From the NCBI RefSeq assembly GCF_020618475.1, contig NZ_CP085340.1, positions 186,001 to 250,000 of the forward strand: DNA of 64,000 nt. The letters run 5' to 3'. This document shows, one piece after another, positions 53,032 to 61,783 of this stretch; positions within the stretch are counted from its first letter, which is position 1, and every line of letters starts with the position of its first letter. Position numbers and translations under genes: made by a program. The stretch is from Haladaptatus halobius (GTDB lineage: Archaea; Halobacteriota; Halobacteria; Halobacteriales; Haladaptataceae). The notes below the pieces were generated by a model. The model had not been told where the DNA came from, ran no database searches, and saw only the letters and a list, made by a program, of their open reading frames with translations.

Positions 53032-53928
53032 TCAGACCTTGACGTCCGATCTGAATTCCTCGCGTCCCGTCACTCCGAGGTCGACGCGATAGAGGCTTCC
53101 CGCCCTCTCGCCCTCAGTTTCGCGAGTCTCGACGCATGCAGTCGTCACGTAGGCGGTCTCGTAGTCGTTACCGCCGAACGTGATCGACGAGACTTTCCGC
53201 GGATCGAACTTCATGGTCGTCTCGTGCCCTCCGCCGGGGCCGAACCGGATCAGTTTGTGCCCGTCCCAGAACGCCGACCAGACGTGGCCTTCGGCGTCGA
53301 CGGTCATCCCATCGGGCAGTCCCACGATGTCGCACGCGTCGAGGAAGGTTTCGGGGTTCGAGAGTCCCCCCGAGGCCCTGTCGTAGTCGTAGCGGTAGAT
53401 GTAGCCCGGACAGGTCGGTTCGATCTCGCCGGTGTCGGTAAAGTACAGGTTCGTGAGATCCGGCGTGAATCCCATGCCGTTGGGAAGCACGCACTCCTCG
53501 CGAACGAGTTCTAACGTGCCGTCGGTATCGAGGCGATACAGTTGGCCGGGAAGGTTACGCTCCATGTCGGGCATTACGCCGGCGAAGACCCGACCTTCGG
53601 GGTCCGCGATCACGTCGTTGAACCGTTCGTGGAATCGATCCGGGTCGGATTCTGTGACGGGATCGACCGTCCCGGAGTCCTGATCGAGTCGTCGGACCGC
53701 GCCAGCCTCCTGAAACAGGAGGAGAGACCCGTCGGTTTGGAACGTGAACCCGCCGATACGTTCAGTTTCGTCCTCGTGGACGAGTTCGTGATCGTCGGTC
53801 GCGGGGTCATACCTATAGACACGTCCCTTCGGGATATCACACCAGTAGAGCAATTCCTCATCCGGGTGCCAGAGCGGTCCTTCTCCAGTCTCACAGGCGA
53901 TGTCGACGACGAGTTCTGGTTTCGGCAT
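53032..53928 (-). CDS. SMP-30/gluconolactonase-family lactonase
   Basis: 298 residues. The six-bladed propeller of the SMP-30/LRE family is seen from GEGPLWHPDEELLYWCDIPK, FQTDGSLLLFQEAGAVRRLD, FNDVIADPEGRVFAGVMPDM, VLPNGMGFTPDLTNLYFTDT and LPDGMTVDAEGHVWSAFWDG. The divalent-metal ligands are the Glu of GEGP, the Asn of PNGMGF and the Asp of PDGMTVD; all present. It hydrolyses sugar lactones made by the dehydrogenase to aldonates in the cytosol. No signal peptide. It starts about 60 bp after the end of the ABC ATPase gene on the same strand, so probably in the same transcript. Confidence 0.9.
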   Translation of the reverse strand: MPKPELVVDIACETGEGPLWHPDEELLYWCDIPKGRVYRYDPATDDHELVHEDETERIGGFTFQTDGSLLLFQEAGAVRRLDQDSGTVDPVTESDPDRFHERFNDVIADPEGRVFAGVMPDMERNLPGQLYRLDTDGTLELVREECVLPNGMGFTPDLTNLYFTDTGEIEPTCPGYIYRYDYDRASGGLSNPETFLDACDIVGLPDGMTVDAEGHVWSAFWDGHKLIRFGPGGGHETTMKFDPRKVSSITFGGNDYETAYVTTACVETRETEGERAGSLYRVDLGVTGREEFRSDVKV

Positions 53929-53989
53929 ACTCTATCCATCGTCGTAATCGACCGTAAACGTACGTGTCGTCGAAAACGAAACTCTTCGA

Positions 53990-54817
53990 TTAGTCGTCGA
54001 GCAGACCGGCGTCGAGCGTCCCCGTGGTCATCAGGTCGTTCAACTCTTCGAGTCCCGTCTCACTCGGTTCGAGGATGTCGACGAGCCGACCCTGATACAG
54101 GACGCCGATACGATCGGCGTGTTCGAGGACGGATTCGATGTTGTGGCTGACGATGACGATTGTGATTCCCTCTTCGGAGAGCCGATCGAGGGTGTTCTGG
54201 ACGAGTCGCGTTGCGTCGACCGACAGTGCGCTCGTCGGTTCGTCGAGAATGATGACGTCCGGGTCGAACGCGAGCGCCCGACCAATCGCGACCAGTTGGC
54301 GTTGACCGCCCGAGAGGAACTCCACTTCGGTCTTGATGTCGACGTCGCGTCCGAGCTGGTCCATCATGATCTGCTCGGCGCGCTCGTACGTAGTGTCCCA
54401 GTCGATAAACTTGAGCGGGCCGGCTCTGCGCTTGGGGAACTGCCCCATGAAGATGTTCGTCGCGATGTCCAGGTCGTTCATCAACGCGAGATCTTGGTAC
54501 ACGGTCTCGATGCCGTTCGCACGTGCGTCGGATGGATTCGAGAAGTGGACCTCTTGACCGTCGATGTAGATGGTACCCTGGGTCGGGTCATGGACGCCGC
54601 TGAGGATGTTCATTAGCGTCGACTTACCCGCACCGTTGTCACCGACCAGCGCGAAGATCTCTTCGGGCTGAATATCGAGCGTGACGTCATCGACGGCGAT
54701 GATACGGCCGAACTGCTTGGTGACGTTCTCGGCGCGGATTTTCGGAGTGGCCGTTCCACCGGGCTCGTCACCCGTTGCGGTCTCCTGGCCGGCCGAGGGA
54801 TTATCTTCGACGCTCAT
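53990..54817 (-). CDS. Sugar ABC transporter ATP-binding protein (single RbsA-like domain)
   Basis: 275 residues. Walker A is GDNGAGKSTLMNILSG, the signature is EFLSGGQRQLVAIGRAL, and Walker B is DPDVIILDEPTSALS, followed by the switch His in VIVSHNIESVLEHADRIGVL. It has one ABC domain, whereas bacterial RbsA has two, so it should act as a homodimer. A 25-residue acidic leader (MSVEDNPSAGQETATGDEPG) precedes the domain. It overlaps the start of the permease gene by 4 nt (ATGA). Powers uptake of a monosaccharide together with the permease and binding protein encoded just upstream. Confidence 0.9.
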   Translation of the reverse strand: MSVEDNPSAGQETATGDEPGGTATPKIRAENVTKQFGRIIAVDDVTLDIQPEEIFALVGDNGAGKSTLMNILSGVHDPTQGTIYIDGQEVHFSNPSDARANGIETVYQDLALMNDLDIATNIFMGQFPKRRAGPLKFIDWDTTYERAEQIMMDQLGRDVDIKTEVEFLSGGQRQLVAIGRALAFDPDVIILDEPTSALSVDATRLVQNTLDRLSEEGITIVIVSHNIESVLEHADRIGVLYQGRLVDILEPSETGLEELNDLMTTGTLDAGLLDD

Positions 54818-55830
54818 ACGGCACCACTCGCGAGGATGCGAGCCCTGAGTTTGGCTTGCGTGCTGTACAGCAAGATTGCGACCAGTAGAACGAATCCGTT
54901 GACCATTTGAATCTGTGTTGCGCTGACCGCGGAGCTGTTGTTCAGTGCGGACTGGATGATCTGAATGAGGACGACACCACCGAGGGCACCGGTGACTTTC
55001 CCTCGACCGCCGAACAGGCTGATACCGCCTATGACCGCCCCTGCGAACGCCTGGAACACCAGTCCCTCACCGATGAGCGGCGGAACAACGCCGACGAATC
55101 CGGTGAGCATCAGTCCGGCGATCGCTGCGAGAATTCCACTGATCGTGTAGACGGCGATTATGAGCCGTTCGGTGTCGATCCCGACCTCGCGGGCGGACTT
55201 CTCGGAGCTCCCCAGCGCGTACACGGACTGACCGAACGAGGTGAACCGCAGTACCAGCCCGAACAGGAGGAACGCGAACAGTAGCACGCCGATCGCGAAG
55301 TTCGGCGTTGCGCCGACCGAAACGTACAGTTGCGGCAGTCCGGTCACTGGCTGCGTCTGTATCGCCGTTTTTGCACCCTCGAAGATGATGAGGAACGCGA
55401 GCGTCTGGAGGAACGGATTGAGCCCGACCTTGGCGATCATGATCCCGTTGACGAGACCGATCGTCGCCCCGGTGGCGAGGATGAGCCCGAAGCCGAGCCA
55501 CGGGTTCGTGGAGATGCTCCAGCAGCTGGGGCAGGTCCCGAGAACCATGCCCGTGAACATGGACGAGAACCCGGCGATCGACCCGATCGAGAGGTCGAAG
55601 TGCCCCGAGAGCAGGCAGAGACTCTCCGCGAGAACCAACAGTCCGATCGGAACGGAGGCCCAGAGGATCAACCGAATGGCCTCCAGGTTCCTGAGCGCCT
55701 GCGGTACGAATATCAGGACACCGAGGATGACGAGGGCCAAAATCGGCCATATCATGTTGTCGAGTAATGTCAATATTATTTCATCTCTGTCCCCCAACAC
55801 TCGCCCGACGTATCCTTGTTCTGTGGACAT
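54814..55830 (-). CDS. Sugar ABC transporter permease, RbsC family
   Basis: 338 residues from ATG 55830 (MSTEQGYVGRVLGDRDEIIL). About nine to ten hydrophobic helices, with RbsC/AraH-family signatures: LCLLSGHFDLSIGSIAGFSS, LILATGATIGLVNGIMIAKV, GLNPFLQTLAFLIIFEGAKT, ALGSSEKSAREVGIDTERLI and FAGAVIGGISLFGGRGKVTG. The E-A-A-like loop contacting the ATPase is the S-S-E-K-S-A-R-E-V-G-I-D segment. A homodimer probably forms the pore. A 4-nt overlap with the ATPase gene, and about 30 bp after the binding-protein gene, shows a single operon (binding protein, permease, ATPase, then lactonase). Confidence 0.9.
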   Translation of the reverse strand: MSTEQGYVGRVLGDRDEIILTLLDNMIWPILALVILGVLIFVPQALRNLEAIRLILWASVPIGLLVLAESLCLLSGHFDLSIGSIAGFSSMFTGMVLGTCPSCWSISTNPWLGFGLILATGATIGLVNGIMIAKVGLNPFLQTLAFLIIFEGAKTAIQTQPVTGLPQLYVSVGATPNFAIGVLLFAFLLFGLVLRFTSFGQSVYALGSSEKSAREVGIDTERLIIAVYTISGILAAIAGLMLTGFVGVVPPLIGEGLVFQAFAGAVIGGISLFGGRGKVTGALGGVVLIQIIQSALNNSSAVSATQIQMVNGFVLLVAILLYSTQAKLRARILASGAV

Positions 55831-55859
55831 TGTAATAATGGAGTTCCTTTGTATCGGCT

Positions 55860-57002
55860 TCAGCCCCAGACGTTGCCCCAGAGGTACGGCTGATCGTAGT
55901 TCTTCTGCGTAATGACGATGCTGTTCGTCCGGAACCACGGGTGACCGTTCTGTTCGCGTATGATGCCGGGTTCCCAGATCGGTTCGGACCACATCTGGAC
56001 GCTCTTGTGCTTACTGGCCTTGATGTTCAGGTCGTCGGAGGTGACTTCAGAATCGACTTTCGGGATCACGCTCTGATCGTTCCCGGCCTCGACGTACTTT
56101 TTCATGTAGTACATCGCGATAGGGTTGTAGAAGTAGTTGGGCTGGTCGACTGCGGCGTCGATCATGCCTTTCCCGACGAGCGGGTTGACTTCGGGGCTGC
56201 CGTCCATCTGCGTCAGAACGACGTGCCCCTCTTTGCCCTTCGGCACCAGCATATCCTGGTTACGAAGCGCCTGAACGACGCCCAGCCCCATCGAGAGGTT
56301 GCCGGAGTAGATTCCGTCAACGCGACCGTTGGAGTTGATCCATTGTTGGACTTTCGACTGTGCGACGTCACGAGCGTACTCGCCGTTGAGCGTCGTGACG
56401 ACCTCGACTTTACTCTCTTTTTTCATCACGTCGAGGAATCCTTGCGAGCGCTGGTTCGCGGACTGGTTCCCCTGGACACCACGGACATTGAGTACGCGCC
56501 ACTTGTCCTTGTTCGGATACTGTTCCTTGAGGGCTTTGAGCATCTGCTCGGCCGAACTCTTGCCTCCGTCGTAGTTACTGAAGCCGACGTACAGCGGGAT
56601 CTTCTCGCTGGCAGTGTCGGCGTTCGTGGCGAACACCGGGGTACCTCTGTCCATCGCCTGATTGATCGCGCTTTTTGCGGCGCCGGTGGACCAGACGCCG
56701 ATGAGGATGGCGTCGTAACCGCCGTTTGCGAAGTCGCGTATGTCCTGTACCTGCTTCGATGCACTCTGTTGGTTCGGTCGAACCTCGAGTTCGATACCGA
56801 GATCCTTTGCGTAGAATTTGGCCGCCTCGATGTACGCGGTAATCCAGGCACCGCCCCGAACGTACGCCGTCATACCAACCTTTTTGAGTTTCTTCCCGCC
56901 CCCACCGCTACCGCCACCGAAACTACTACACCCTGCGATCGGCAGTGTGGTGAGTGCTGCACCGCCCATCTTAAGTAGCCTGCGCCTGTTATTGACTACC
57001 AT
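55860..57002 (-). CDS. Sugar-binding lipoprotein of the RbsABC-type importer
   Basis: 380 residues from ATG 57002. The leader VVNNRRRLLKMGGAALTTLP ends in a lipobox, IAGC, so it is probably exported by the TAT route and lipid-anchored on the cell surface. A Gly-rich linker (SSFGGGSGGGGKK) follows. The periplasmic-binding-protein type 1 fold shows DFANGGYDAILIGVWSTGAA, RGTPVFATNADTASEKIPLY, NQRSQGFLDVMKKESKVEVV and YSGNLSMGLGVVQALRNQDM. The first conserved aromatic and Asp/Asn contacts typical of ribose-type binders are plausible but not diagnostic of the sugar. First gene of the importer operon. Confidence 0.9.
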   Translation of the reverse strand: MVVNNRRRLLKMGGAALTTLPIAGCSSFGGGSGGGGKKLKKVGMTAYVRGGAWITAYIEAAKFYAKDLGIELEVRPNQQSASKQVQDIRDFANGGYDAILIGVWSTGAAKSAINQAMDRGTPVFATNADTASEKIPLYVGFSNYDGGKSSAEQMLKALKEQYPNKDKWRVLNVRGVQGNQSANQRSQGFLDVMKKESKVEVVTTLNGEYARDVAQSKVQQWINSNGRVDGIYSGNLSMGLGVVQALRNQDMLVPKGKEGHVVLTQMDGSPEVNPLVGKGMIDAAVDQPNYFYNPIAMYYMKKYVEAGNDQSVIPKVDSEVTSDDLNIKASKHKSVQMWSEPIWEPGIIREQNGHPWFRTNSIVITQKNYDQPYLWGNVWG

Positions 57003-57080
57003 ACGAAAGATGAATTCAGAGGGAGCAAACATAAAGGTTGCTCATGGAGGACCTGGTTAATTGCCATATAGCGTTTGATT

Positions 57081-57310
57081 TCATTGGTTCACGATCTGTT
57101 TGATGTTGTGAACGATACACATCATAACGAGTTCACGAAACTCACCTTGTACCAGGTTCGCGCACGCACGGCGTCGCCGATCGTGCGCTTGATCGACGAG
57201 AGGACGGTCTCACACATCGACCGTTGGCGGTACCGAGGCTCATCGATCACGCGCATAACGCGTGCCACCGTCCAGGGCGGCGGATTCGCCTCGGCCACCA
57301 ACAGCATTTT
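57081..57310 (-). pseudogene. Transposase C-terminal remnant (IS5-like ISH element)
   Basis: The minus strand reads RVMRVIDEPRYRQRSMCETV, LSSIKRTIGDAVRARTWYK, then after a one-base shift FRELVMMCIVHNIKQIVNQ to TGA at 57081-57083. The pattern R-Y-x-Q-R-S-x-x-E-T-V-x-S-x-I-K-R, then W-Y-x-x-F-R-E-L-V-x-x-x-x-V-H-N-I-K, is the C-terminal catalytic-domain end of haloarchaeal IS5/ISH-type transposases. The N-terminal two thirds are gone. It lies exactly between the sugar importer and the truncated sugar kinase, so it may mark the deletion event. Confidence 0.7.
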
Positions 57311-57544
57311 TTAGTTAACGTCACCGCCTTCTTCGTGAAGCTGGAGGTTTTGAAATCAAGCACCTGCACTTTCCTGCTCCAACTGCCTAGTCCTAACAGT
57401 TCGTTACGACGCCGTCAAGCGATTCACCAGTGCCCTCCTGAACAATCGGAACCAAATACACCCGAGTTAATTTTCGCATCCTTCTGCTCCATTGCTGCGT
57501 CTGAGGCAGGTGGATAGCGAGACTGCGTCGAACGAGAACCTGCC
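57311..57544. other. Intergenic, probably IS-derived
   Basis: No gene. It may still hold decayed IS sequence upstream of the transposase remnant; no terminal inverted repeat was recognised. Confidence 0.4.
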
Positions 57545-57993
57545 GCTAACGGGAGCCGTCACGGTGGAAACGAACAGTAGCGGACAATGTCGACGTCGTC
57601 AAAGCGACGCCGGGGGACCTCGCCGTCGCCGGCTTCGATACCGACGATCCCGAAGCCCTCGTTCGAGCGGTCGCCACACGCGGTCCACACACCGTTGTTT
57701 TAACGTTTGGTGACGAGAGCGCACTCTCTTACGGAATCGACGACAGTCCGATTCCGGGTTGGGGACGCCACGACGGCTACGACGTCGACGCTGTCGATAC
57801 CACCGGTTCGGGCGACGCGTTCCTCGCGGGATTCATCGCTTCGCTCACGAACGGCGTTCGATACGCCGAAACCGCTCTGGCGCTCGTGAACGCCGCAGGA
57901 GCCGTCGCCACGACGCAGCCGGGGGCGGTGTCGGCACTGACTGGCTTCGATCGGATCAGGGAGTTCTACGAAGACGTCCCCTGGATTGATTGA
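57545..57993 (+). pseudogene. PfkB-family sugar/keto-acid kinase, C-terminal fragment
   Basis: The frame reads VADNVDVVKATPGDLAVAGF, DDPEALVRAVATRGPHTVVL, TFGDESALSYGIDDSPIPGW, YDVDAVDTTGSGDAFLAGFI and ALALVNAAGAVATTQPGAVS to TGA at 57993. DTTGSGDAF is the PfkB anion-hole and catalytic Asp motif, so the catalytic part is present, but the N-terminal substrate-binding half is missing; a TAA lies just upstream near 57548. The usual partner in this pathway would be a 2-keto-3-deoxy-sugar-acid or ribokinase-type kinase. The IS remnant at 57081-57310 adjoins the truncation. Confidence 0.8.
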
Positions 57994-57999
57994 CCGTCC

Positions 58000-58872
58000 T
58001 TACGACTCGTGGACCTCCTCGAAGGTTCGGTGGGCGAGATACGAGACGTCCCGCGCGGAGAGGAACGGGACCTCTTCGGTCCATGAGAGGCACTCCTCGT
58101 AGGTCGCCCAGTTGTCCATCCACGGGTAGTCGGATCCCAGCATGAGTCGCTCCGGCCCGAACCAGTCGAGGAGGTGCCTAACGTAGTCCCAGAGGTCCTT
58201 GTACGGCCACGACGTTTCGCTGGATCGCGGAAGCGAACTCACCTTGACGGCGACGTTCTCGTGGTCCGCGAGCCCCTGGAAGTCGGTCCACGACGACGCA
58301 TCCGGCTCGGTCTTCTCGTCGGGGAACGCCATGTGATCGACGACGATCGACACGTCGGGGTATCGACCGGCGAGCGTCTCGATCATCGAGAGCTGCTCCG
58401 CCTTCGGGAAGACAAACACCGACGTGTCCAGCGCGGCCGCTTCCGTCCACACCGGTTCGAGGGCGTCGTCGAGGATCCAATCGGCGGTTCGGTCAAGGTC
58501 GCTCGAATGCTCTTCGTACTCGAGACAGGCGTGCATCCTGACGCCGAGCATCCGTTCGTGGCCGATGACCCGGCGGAGATCGGCACGGACGGTCTCAGGA
58601 TCGTCCCGGAAGAGGTCCATGAGTCCGACCCCCCACAGGCGGTCGGGATATGCTTCGATGGCACGCATCGTGTACTCGTTTGCGCGAACGCCGCGGCCGT
58701 AAAGCGGAGTCGTGACGATGACGCTCTCGTCCACGCCGGCCTCGTCCATGTCCACCATGAGGTCGTGACCCGTGTACGCGCCCTCCCACCCCGGTGGAAG
58801 GAGTTCGACTGGCCACGGGAGTTCGGACGTGTCCGGACCCCACGCGTGAGTGTGCGTATCGACGAACCGCAT
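58000..58872 (-). CDS. Amidohydrolase-2 family hydrolase, probable sugar lactonase
   Basis: 290 residues from ATG 58872 (MRFVDTHTHAWGPDTSELPW); the frame is open further up without family signal. The metal-dependent TIM barrel has DTHTHAW (metal His pair), the ANEYTMRAIEAYPDRLWGVG segment, VSIVVDHMAFP, and GSDYPWMDNWATYEECLSWT with the catalytic Asp. This is the amidohydrolase-2 (PF04909) group, which includes L-fuconolactonase and L-rhamnonolactonase-type enzymes. With the SDR, mutarotase and SMP-30 genes it fits lactone hydrolysis. It is convergent with the kinase fragment (7-bp gap). Confidence 0.85.
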   Translation of the reverse strand: MRFVDTHTHAWGPDTSELPWPVELLPPGWEGAYTGHDLMVDMDEAGVDESVIVTTPLYGRGVRANEYTMRAIEAYPDRLWGVGLMDLFRDDPETVRADLRRVIGHERMLGVRMHACLEYEEHSSDLDRTADWILDDALEPVWTEAAALDTSVFVFPKAEQLSMIETLAGRYPDVSIVVDHMAFPDEKTEPDASSWTDFQGLADHENVAVKVSSLPRSSETSWPYKDLWDYVRHLLDWFGPERLMLGSDYPWMDNWATYEECLSWTEEVPFLSARDVSYLAHRTFEEVHES

Positions 58873-59178
58873 CGACTCACACCTCGCTCCCGATACCAAA
58901 GTCCGGTGAGATCGTCGTCGGCTCGACGAGCGATACAGTGCCGAAAAGCGAAGGATCTTCGCTGGCATTCGTATCGATGTGCCGTGTCATGATACAAACA
59001 GTTACTCCAGGGCGTGATGAACCCTCCGGTGGACGGTCCTTTCAACGCCGTCGGAAAAGGTAGCTCTCGATCTGGATCGCGCCGTGGTGGTAGGAACGAC
59101 ACCACACTCTCTGAAATTCCCATAGGAATGCGAACACAAACCACTCATGTTTATTTAGGTAGTGATTTTTGATATCGT

Positions 59179-59330
59179 ATGGTTCCGGAGATTACTCGCA
59201 TCGAGTCAGTCGGGTTTGCGTATCCGATCGAGGACGTCGGAACGGACCAGCACGGGTTCAACCTCGTCTACGAGCCCGGGTCGGTCACGGTTCTGAGAGA
59301 TGCCTCAAAATATCACCTGGTGCCGGACCA
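59179..59330 (+). pseudogene. N-terminal stub of an enolase-superfamily sugar-acid dehydratase
   Basis: ATG 59179 opens MVPEITRIESVGFAYPIEDV, GTDQHGFNLVYEPGSVTVLR and DASKYHLV before homology stops around 59325. E-I-T-R-I-E-S-V-x-F-x-Y-P-x-x-D-V-G-T-D-x-H-G-F-N is how haloarchaeal mandelate-racemase/enolase-type dehydratases (gluconate, fuconate or rhamnonate dehydratase) begin. The 300-residue catalytic barrel is missing. The sequence joins directly to the antisense strand of a membrane-protein gene, so this is a recombination breakpoint. Confidence 0.6.
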
Positions 59331-59761
59331 ACCACCGGCACGCCGAGGATACCATACAAAACCGGGGACGGATTCCAAGGGATGTCCGCGTCCTGCATTC
59401 GTTGTGCGTCGAAAAAGAGAGCGAACGGGAATAGTGGCCCAAGGTAGAGGAAAAAGAACAGCGACGGAATGCCGATAAACCCGACAACTTCGATCATATG
59501 TTCGAGGGCAGAGGAAAGCCAGTAGGGGGAGAAGGTGTACCGGTGCCAGAAAGGAACGGAGAACTTTAACAGGACCAACAGTGGTGTTAGAGCAATGATT
59601 GTCCACCAGTAGGATCCAATCTTCTGGCCAGCAAGTCGAGCGAAGAGAATCGTACCGCCTAGACCGGCTCCCTGTAGTAAGAATCCAGTTGTATTGTTTA
59701 CAAACACACCGATGTAGAATATGGCTGCAGACATGAGGATTCCTGCAATCCAGACGGGGTA
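59285..59761 (-). pseudogene. Conserved membrane protein truncated at both ends
   Basis: The minus frame reads YPVWIAGILMSAAIFYIGVF, LGGTILFARLAGQKIGSYWW, WSLSSALEHMIEVVGFIGIP-like segments, FFLYLGPLFPFALFFDAQRM and NPSPVLYGILGVPVVG, then runs out into the antisense of the enolase stub and stops at 59285. Three to four hydrophobic helices. The D-A-x-x-M/V-x-x-x-x-I-P-W-N-P-S-P-x-L-Y-G-x-L-G pattern is a known haloarchaeal membrane-protein motif (usually in short DUF-type proteins). Upstream of YPVWIAG a TAA is met, so the true start is lost as well. Confidence 0.6.
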
Positions 59762-60400
59762 GAGTTAGTCAGGCGCTCGCTGGCAGAAACAGCCTCCGTG
59801 CTTCATCGAAGGCGACACAGTAGTTGAAGACACTGCCGCTTATTTTCTGGAGTCGTGTTTCTCGGCCAGTTAGCCGAGAATCGCGACTGCTGGGTCTGTT
59901 CCATATCGTTCCTAGAGACGCACGCCAAGCTGAAGTTTCGTCTCAACGTCAATCGCGGACTAATCGAGCGATGGACAAAATATGCTTCATAGAGGCGACG
60001 ACCCACCCATTTTCACTGCCGCATATACTGCCCACAGGAAGTCAACCACCCAAAATCACCGATTTTGAGAAATCAACCTTACCGCCGTCGCACGTTCTAC
60101 TTCGGTTATACAATCAATCACGCATCTTGAAACAGGGATAAATATAAGAATATAGACTATTTGTCTCCGATTGTTCGGAGCAGCCGAATTCAATCGTCGA
60201 AATCGACGACAGTTGGCACGCTAAATATCTGCCACGAAAATGTGATTTTAGGCGGCAATGGGAATTTTCCCGTTTCCGTATTTCCGTCAAGTCGGTAGTG
60301 GATAAAAACGTTCCTAGAAGCGTTAGACCCGGAAACATTTCCAAGAAACGCCGGAACCACTCCACAGAAAACTTATATCGAATCGAAAATAGGCGAGCAT
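59762..60400. other. 640-bp stretch with no supportable gene
   Basis: A short minus-strand frame ending TGA at about 59767 reads QKISGSVFNYCVAFDEARRL and may be another IS scrap, but I cannot name it. 60130-60370 is AT-rich and noncoding. A TATA-like TTATATCG at 60373-60380 serves the next gene, 26 bp before its ATG. Confidence 0.5.
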
Positions 60401-60787
60401 ATGGGTTTAGAAAAGCTGGTGCAACGAGGCTCACTATATGCATTCGGTGGCGGAGCAGTAACGACAGGGGCTCTTATACTCGTAGCCAGTCTATTTGACG
60501 TCGTACTCGGTGTTGTACTGCTTGTGCTAGTTGCTATTGCGATTCTGGCTCTCGCTTTGTTACTCGGAGCTCCCGGCATGGGACCGAGCCCTGCGGGCGG
60601 TGGACTAGAGTCTAACACCGGTGGCGAAGACGGCATACAGATGGCGAGTCCGTCGGAGGCCGGTGGTGCTTCGATAAGCCCCGCCGATTTGGCAGCGGTC
60701 GTGCCAGCAACGAAATTAGAGTACGTGATGTACTTCTTTGGATTTGGAACCATCGCTGTAGTTGCGCTCGCAATTCTTCTCGGCTAA
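60401..60787 (+). CDS. Small haloarchaeal membrane protein
   Basis: 128 residues, MGLEKLVQRGSLYAFGGGAV at the start. Two adjacent hydrophobic helices (TTGALILVASLFDVVLGVVL and VLVAIAILALALLLGAPGMG), a polar Gly/Ser/Glu loop of about 40 residues (GGGLESNTGGEDGIQMASPS), and a C-terminal helix (LEYVMYFFGFGTIAVVALAI). No enzyme motif. Its TATA element is correctly placed for a leaderless transcript, supporting a real gene. Function unknown. Confidence 0.7.
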   Translation: MGLEKLVQRGSLYAFGGGAVTTGALILVASLFDVVLGVVLLVLVAIAILALALLLGAPGMGPSPAGGGLESNTGGEDGIQMASPSEAGGASISPADLAAVVPATKLEYVMYFFGFGTIAVVALAILLG

Positions 60788-61182
60788 AACTCCAAGAGAT
60801 TACCATTTCACGCCAGAGCACCCCTTGTCAACAAGTAAGCGTCTGTCGACAGACAGATGCGAATCTCACCACCACCAATTCATGGCGAACGCTGAATAAA
60901 GAAACCATAATTGCATCTACTGTTATCAAGGGTTGTGACGATGGACTCACAGCAGGTGAGGAGTCGTCATTGAGGATGGAAGCATGTGATGACTGCATAA
61001 TTCTCACTATGAACATCACACAGATCGATTCGGGGGTACCGGGGTGGTTCCACTTCCGCTTACGGATTTATGTAGCAGAAACTGGATTCATGCTGGATAG
61101 AGAGCGCGTATCGGTCACAGAAGGAGACGGAGTTTGTTCGATATCGAAAAGGAACTTAACAACGTTAGCCATTTATCGGAAT
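60788..61182. other. Intergenic with one copy of a 45-bp repeat
   Basis: No gene. 61022-61065 resembles 61431-61475: GATCGA-N4-GGGGTACCG-GGT-G-T-CA-TTC--CTT. The repeats flank the small gene 61183-61401. Confidence 0.45.
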
Positions 61183-61401
61183 ATGACTACTGAGAACCGC
61201 TCGGGATTGTTGTTCAGCCTTCGACGGGCGATTTTCACGTTTGGCCTCGCATTTTTCGTCGTTCTCTCTGATGTGCTAGTTATCCATATGTCCGGAGTCA
61301 CGACTTTGCAAGGTCTTATTGAGCAGGTTGTTATCCACGGTCTGGGCCTCTACCTTGCTTACACTCTTCGCGGGATATTTGGAAGTGGAATTCGGTTTTG
61401 A
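61183..61401 (+). CDS. Small two-helix membrane protein
   Basis: 72 residues from ATG 61183 (MTTENRSGLLFSLRRAIFTF); the open frame extends upstream to 60970 but the upstream part is not membrane-like and contains a repeat. Two helices: AIFTFGLAFFVVLSDVLVIH and EQVVIHGLGLYLAYTLRGIF. Ends SGIRF. Length and layout resemble short haloarchaeal DUF-type membrane proteins. Function unknown; no operon partner. Confidence 0.55.
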   Translation: MTTENRSGLLFSLRRAIFTFGLAFFVVLSDVLVIHMSGVTTLQGLIEQVVIHGLGLYLAYTLRGIFGSGIRF

Positions 61402-61783
61402 GCGTGAAGTTCACACCACGAACTGCGCACGGATCGAGAGAGGGGTACCGAGGTAGGTGCATTTCTACTTCTGAAGTAGAATCGTCTCCATTGATGAGCT
61501 GAAATCCTTGTTGCGATATCGTGTCCTTGCAGTCTATAGCCGTTACAAACACGATCTATCGCTAACTCACCGAGCTTTCCAAGAACTCAGTTGGGACGTA
61601 CCGAACCTAGCTGGTCTCTCCAGGGACGACAGATGTGAACTCCAGCGCCAGGGCCAATTAGTGCGCTGCGACGCCCAAGTCCACTCCAGCGTGCAGCAGA
61701 AGCATCAGATCATCAATATAAAGCAGCTATTCGAGATGAGGGGGGCCGGCGAATTTAAACGTCGCTGTCATACGGTACACAAC
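61402..61783. other. Intergenic with second 45-bp repeat copy
   Basis: Contains 61431-61475, similar to 61022-61065. No gene; an open frame leading into the next gene (from 61508) has no family signal and is treated as untranslated. Confidence 0.45.

Noticed and set aside
57122..57307. 61-residue minus-strand frame as an intact small gene
   Set aside because: It is the tail of a transposase, continued after a frameshift to 57081.
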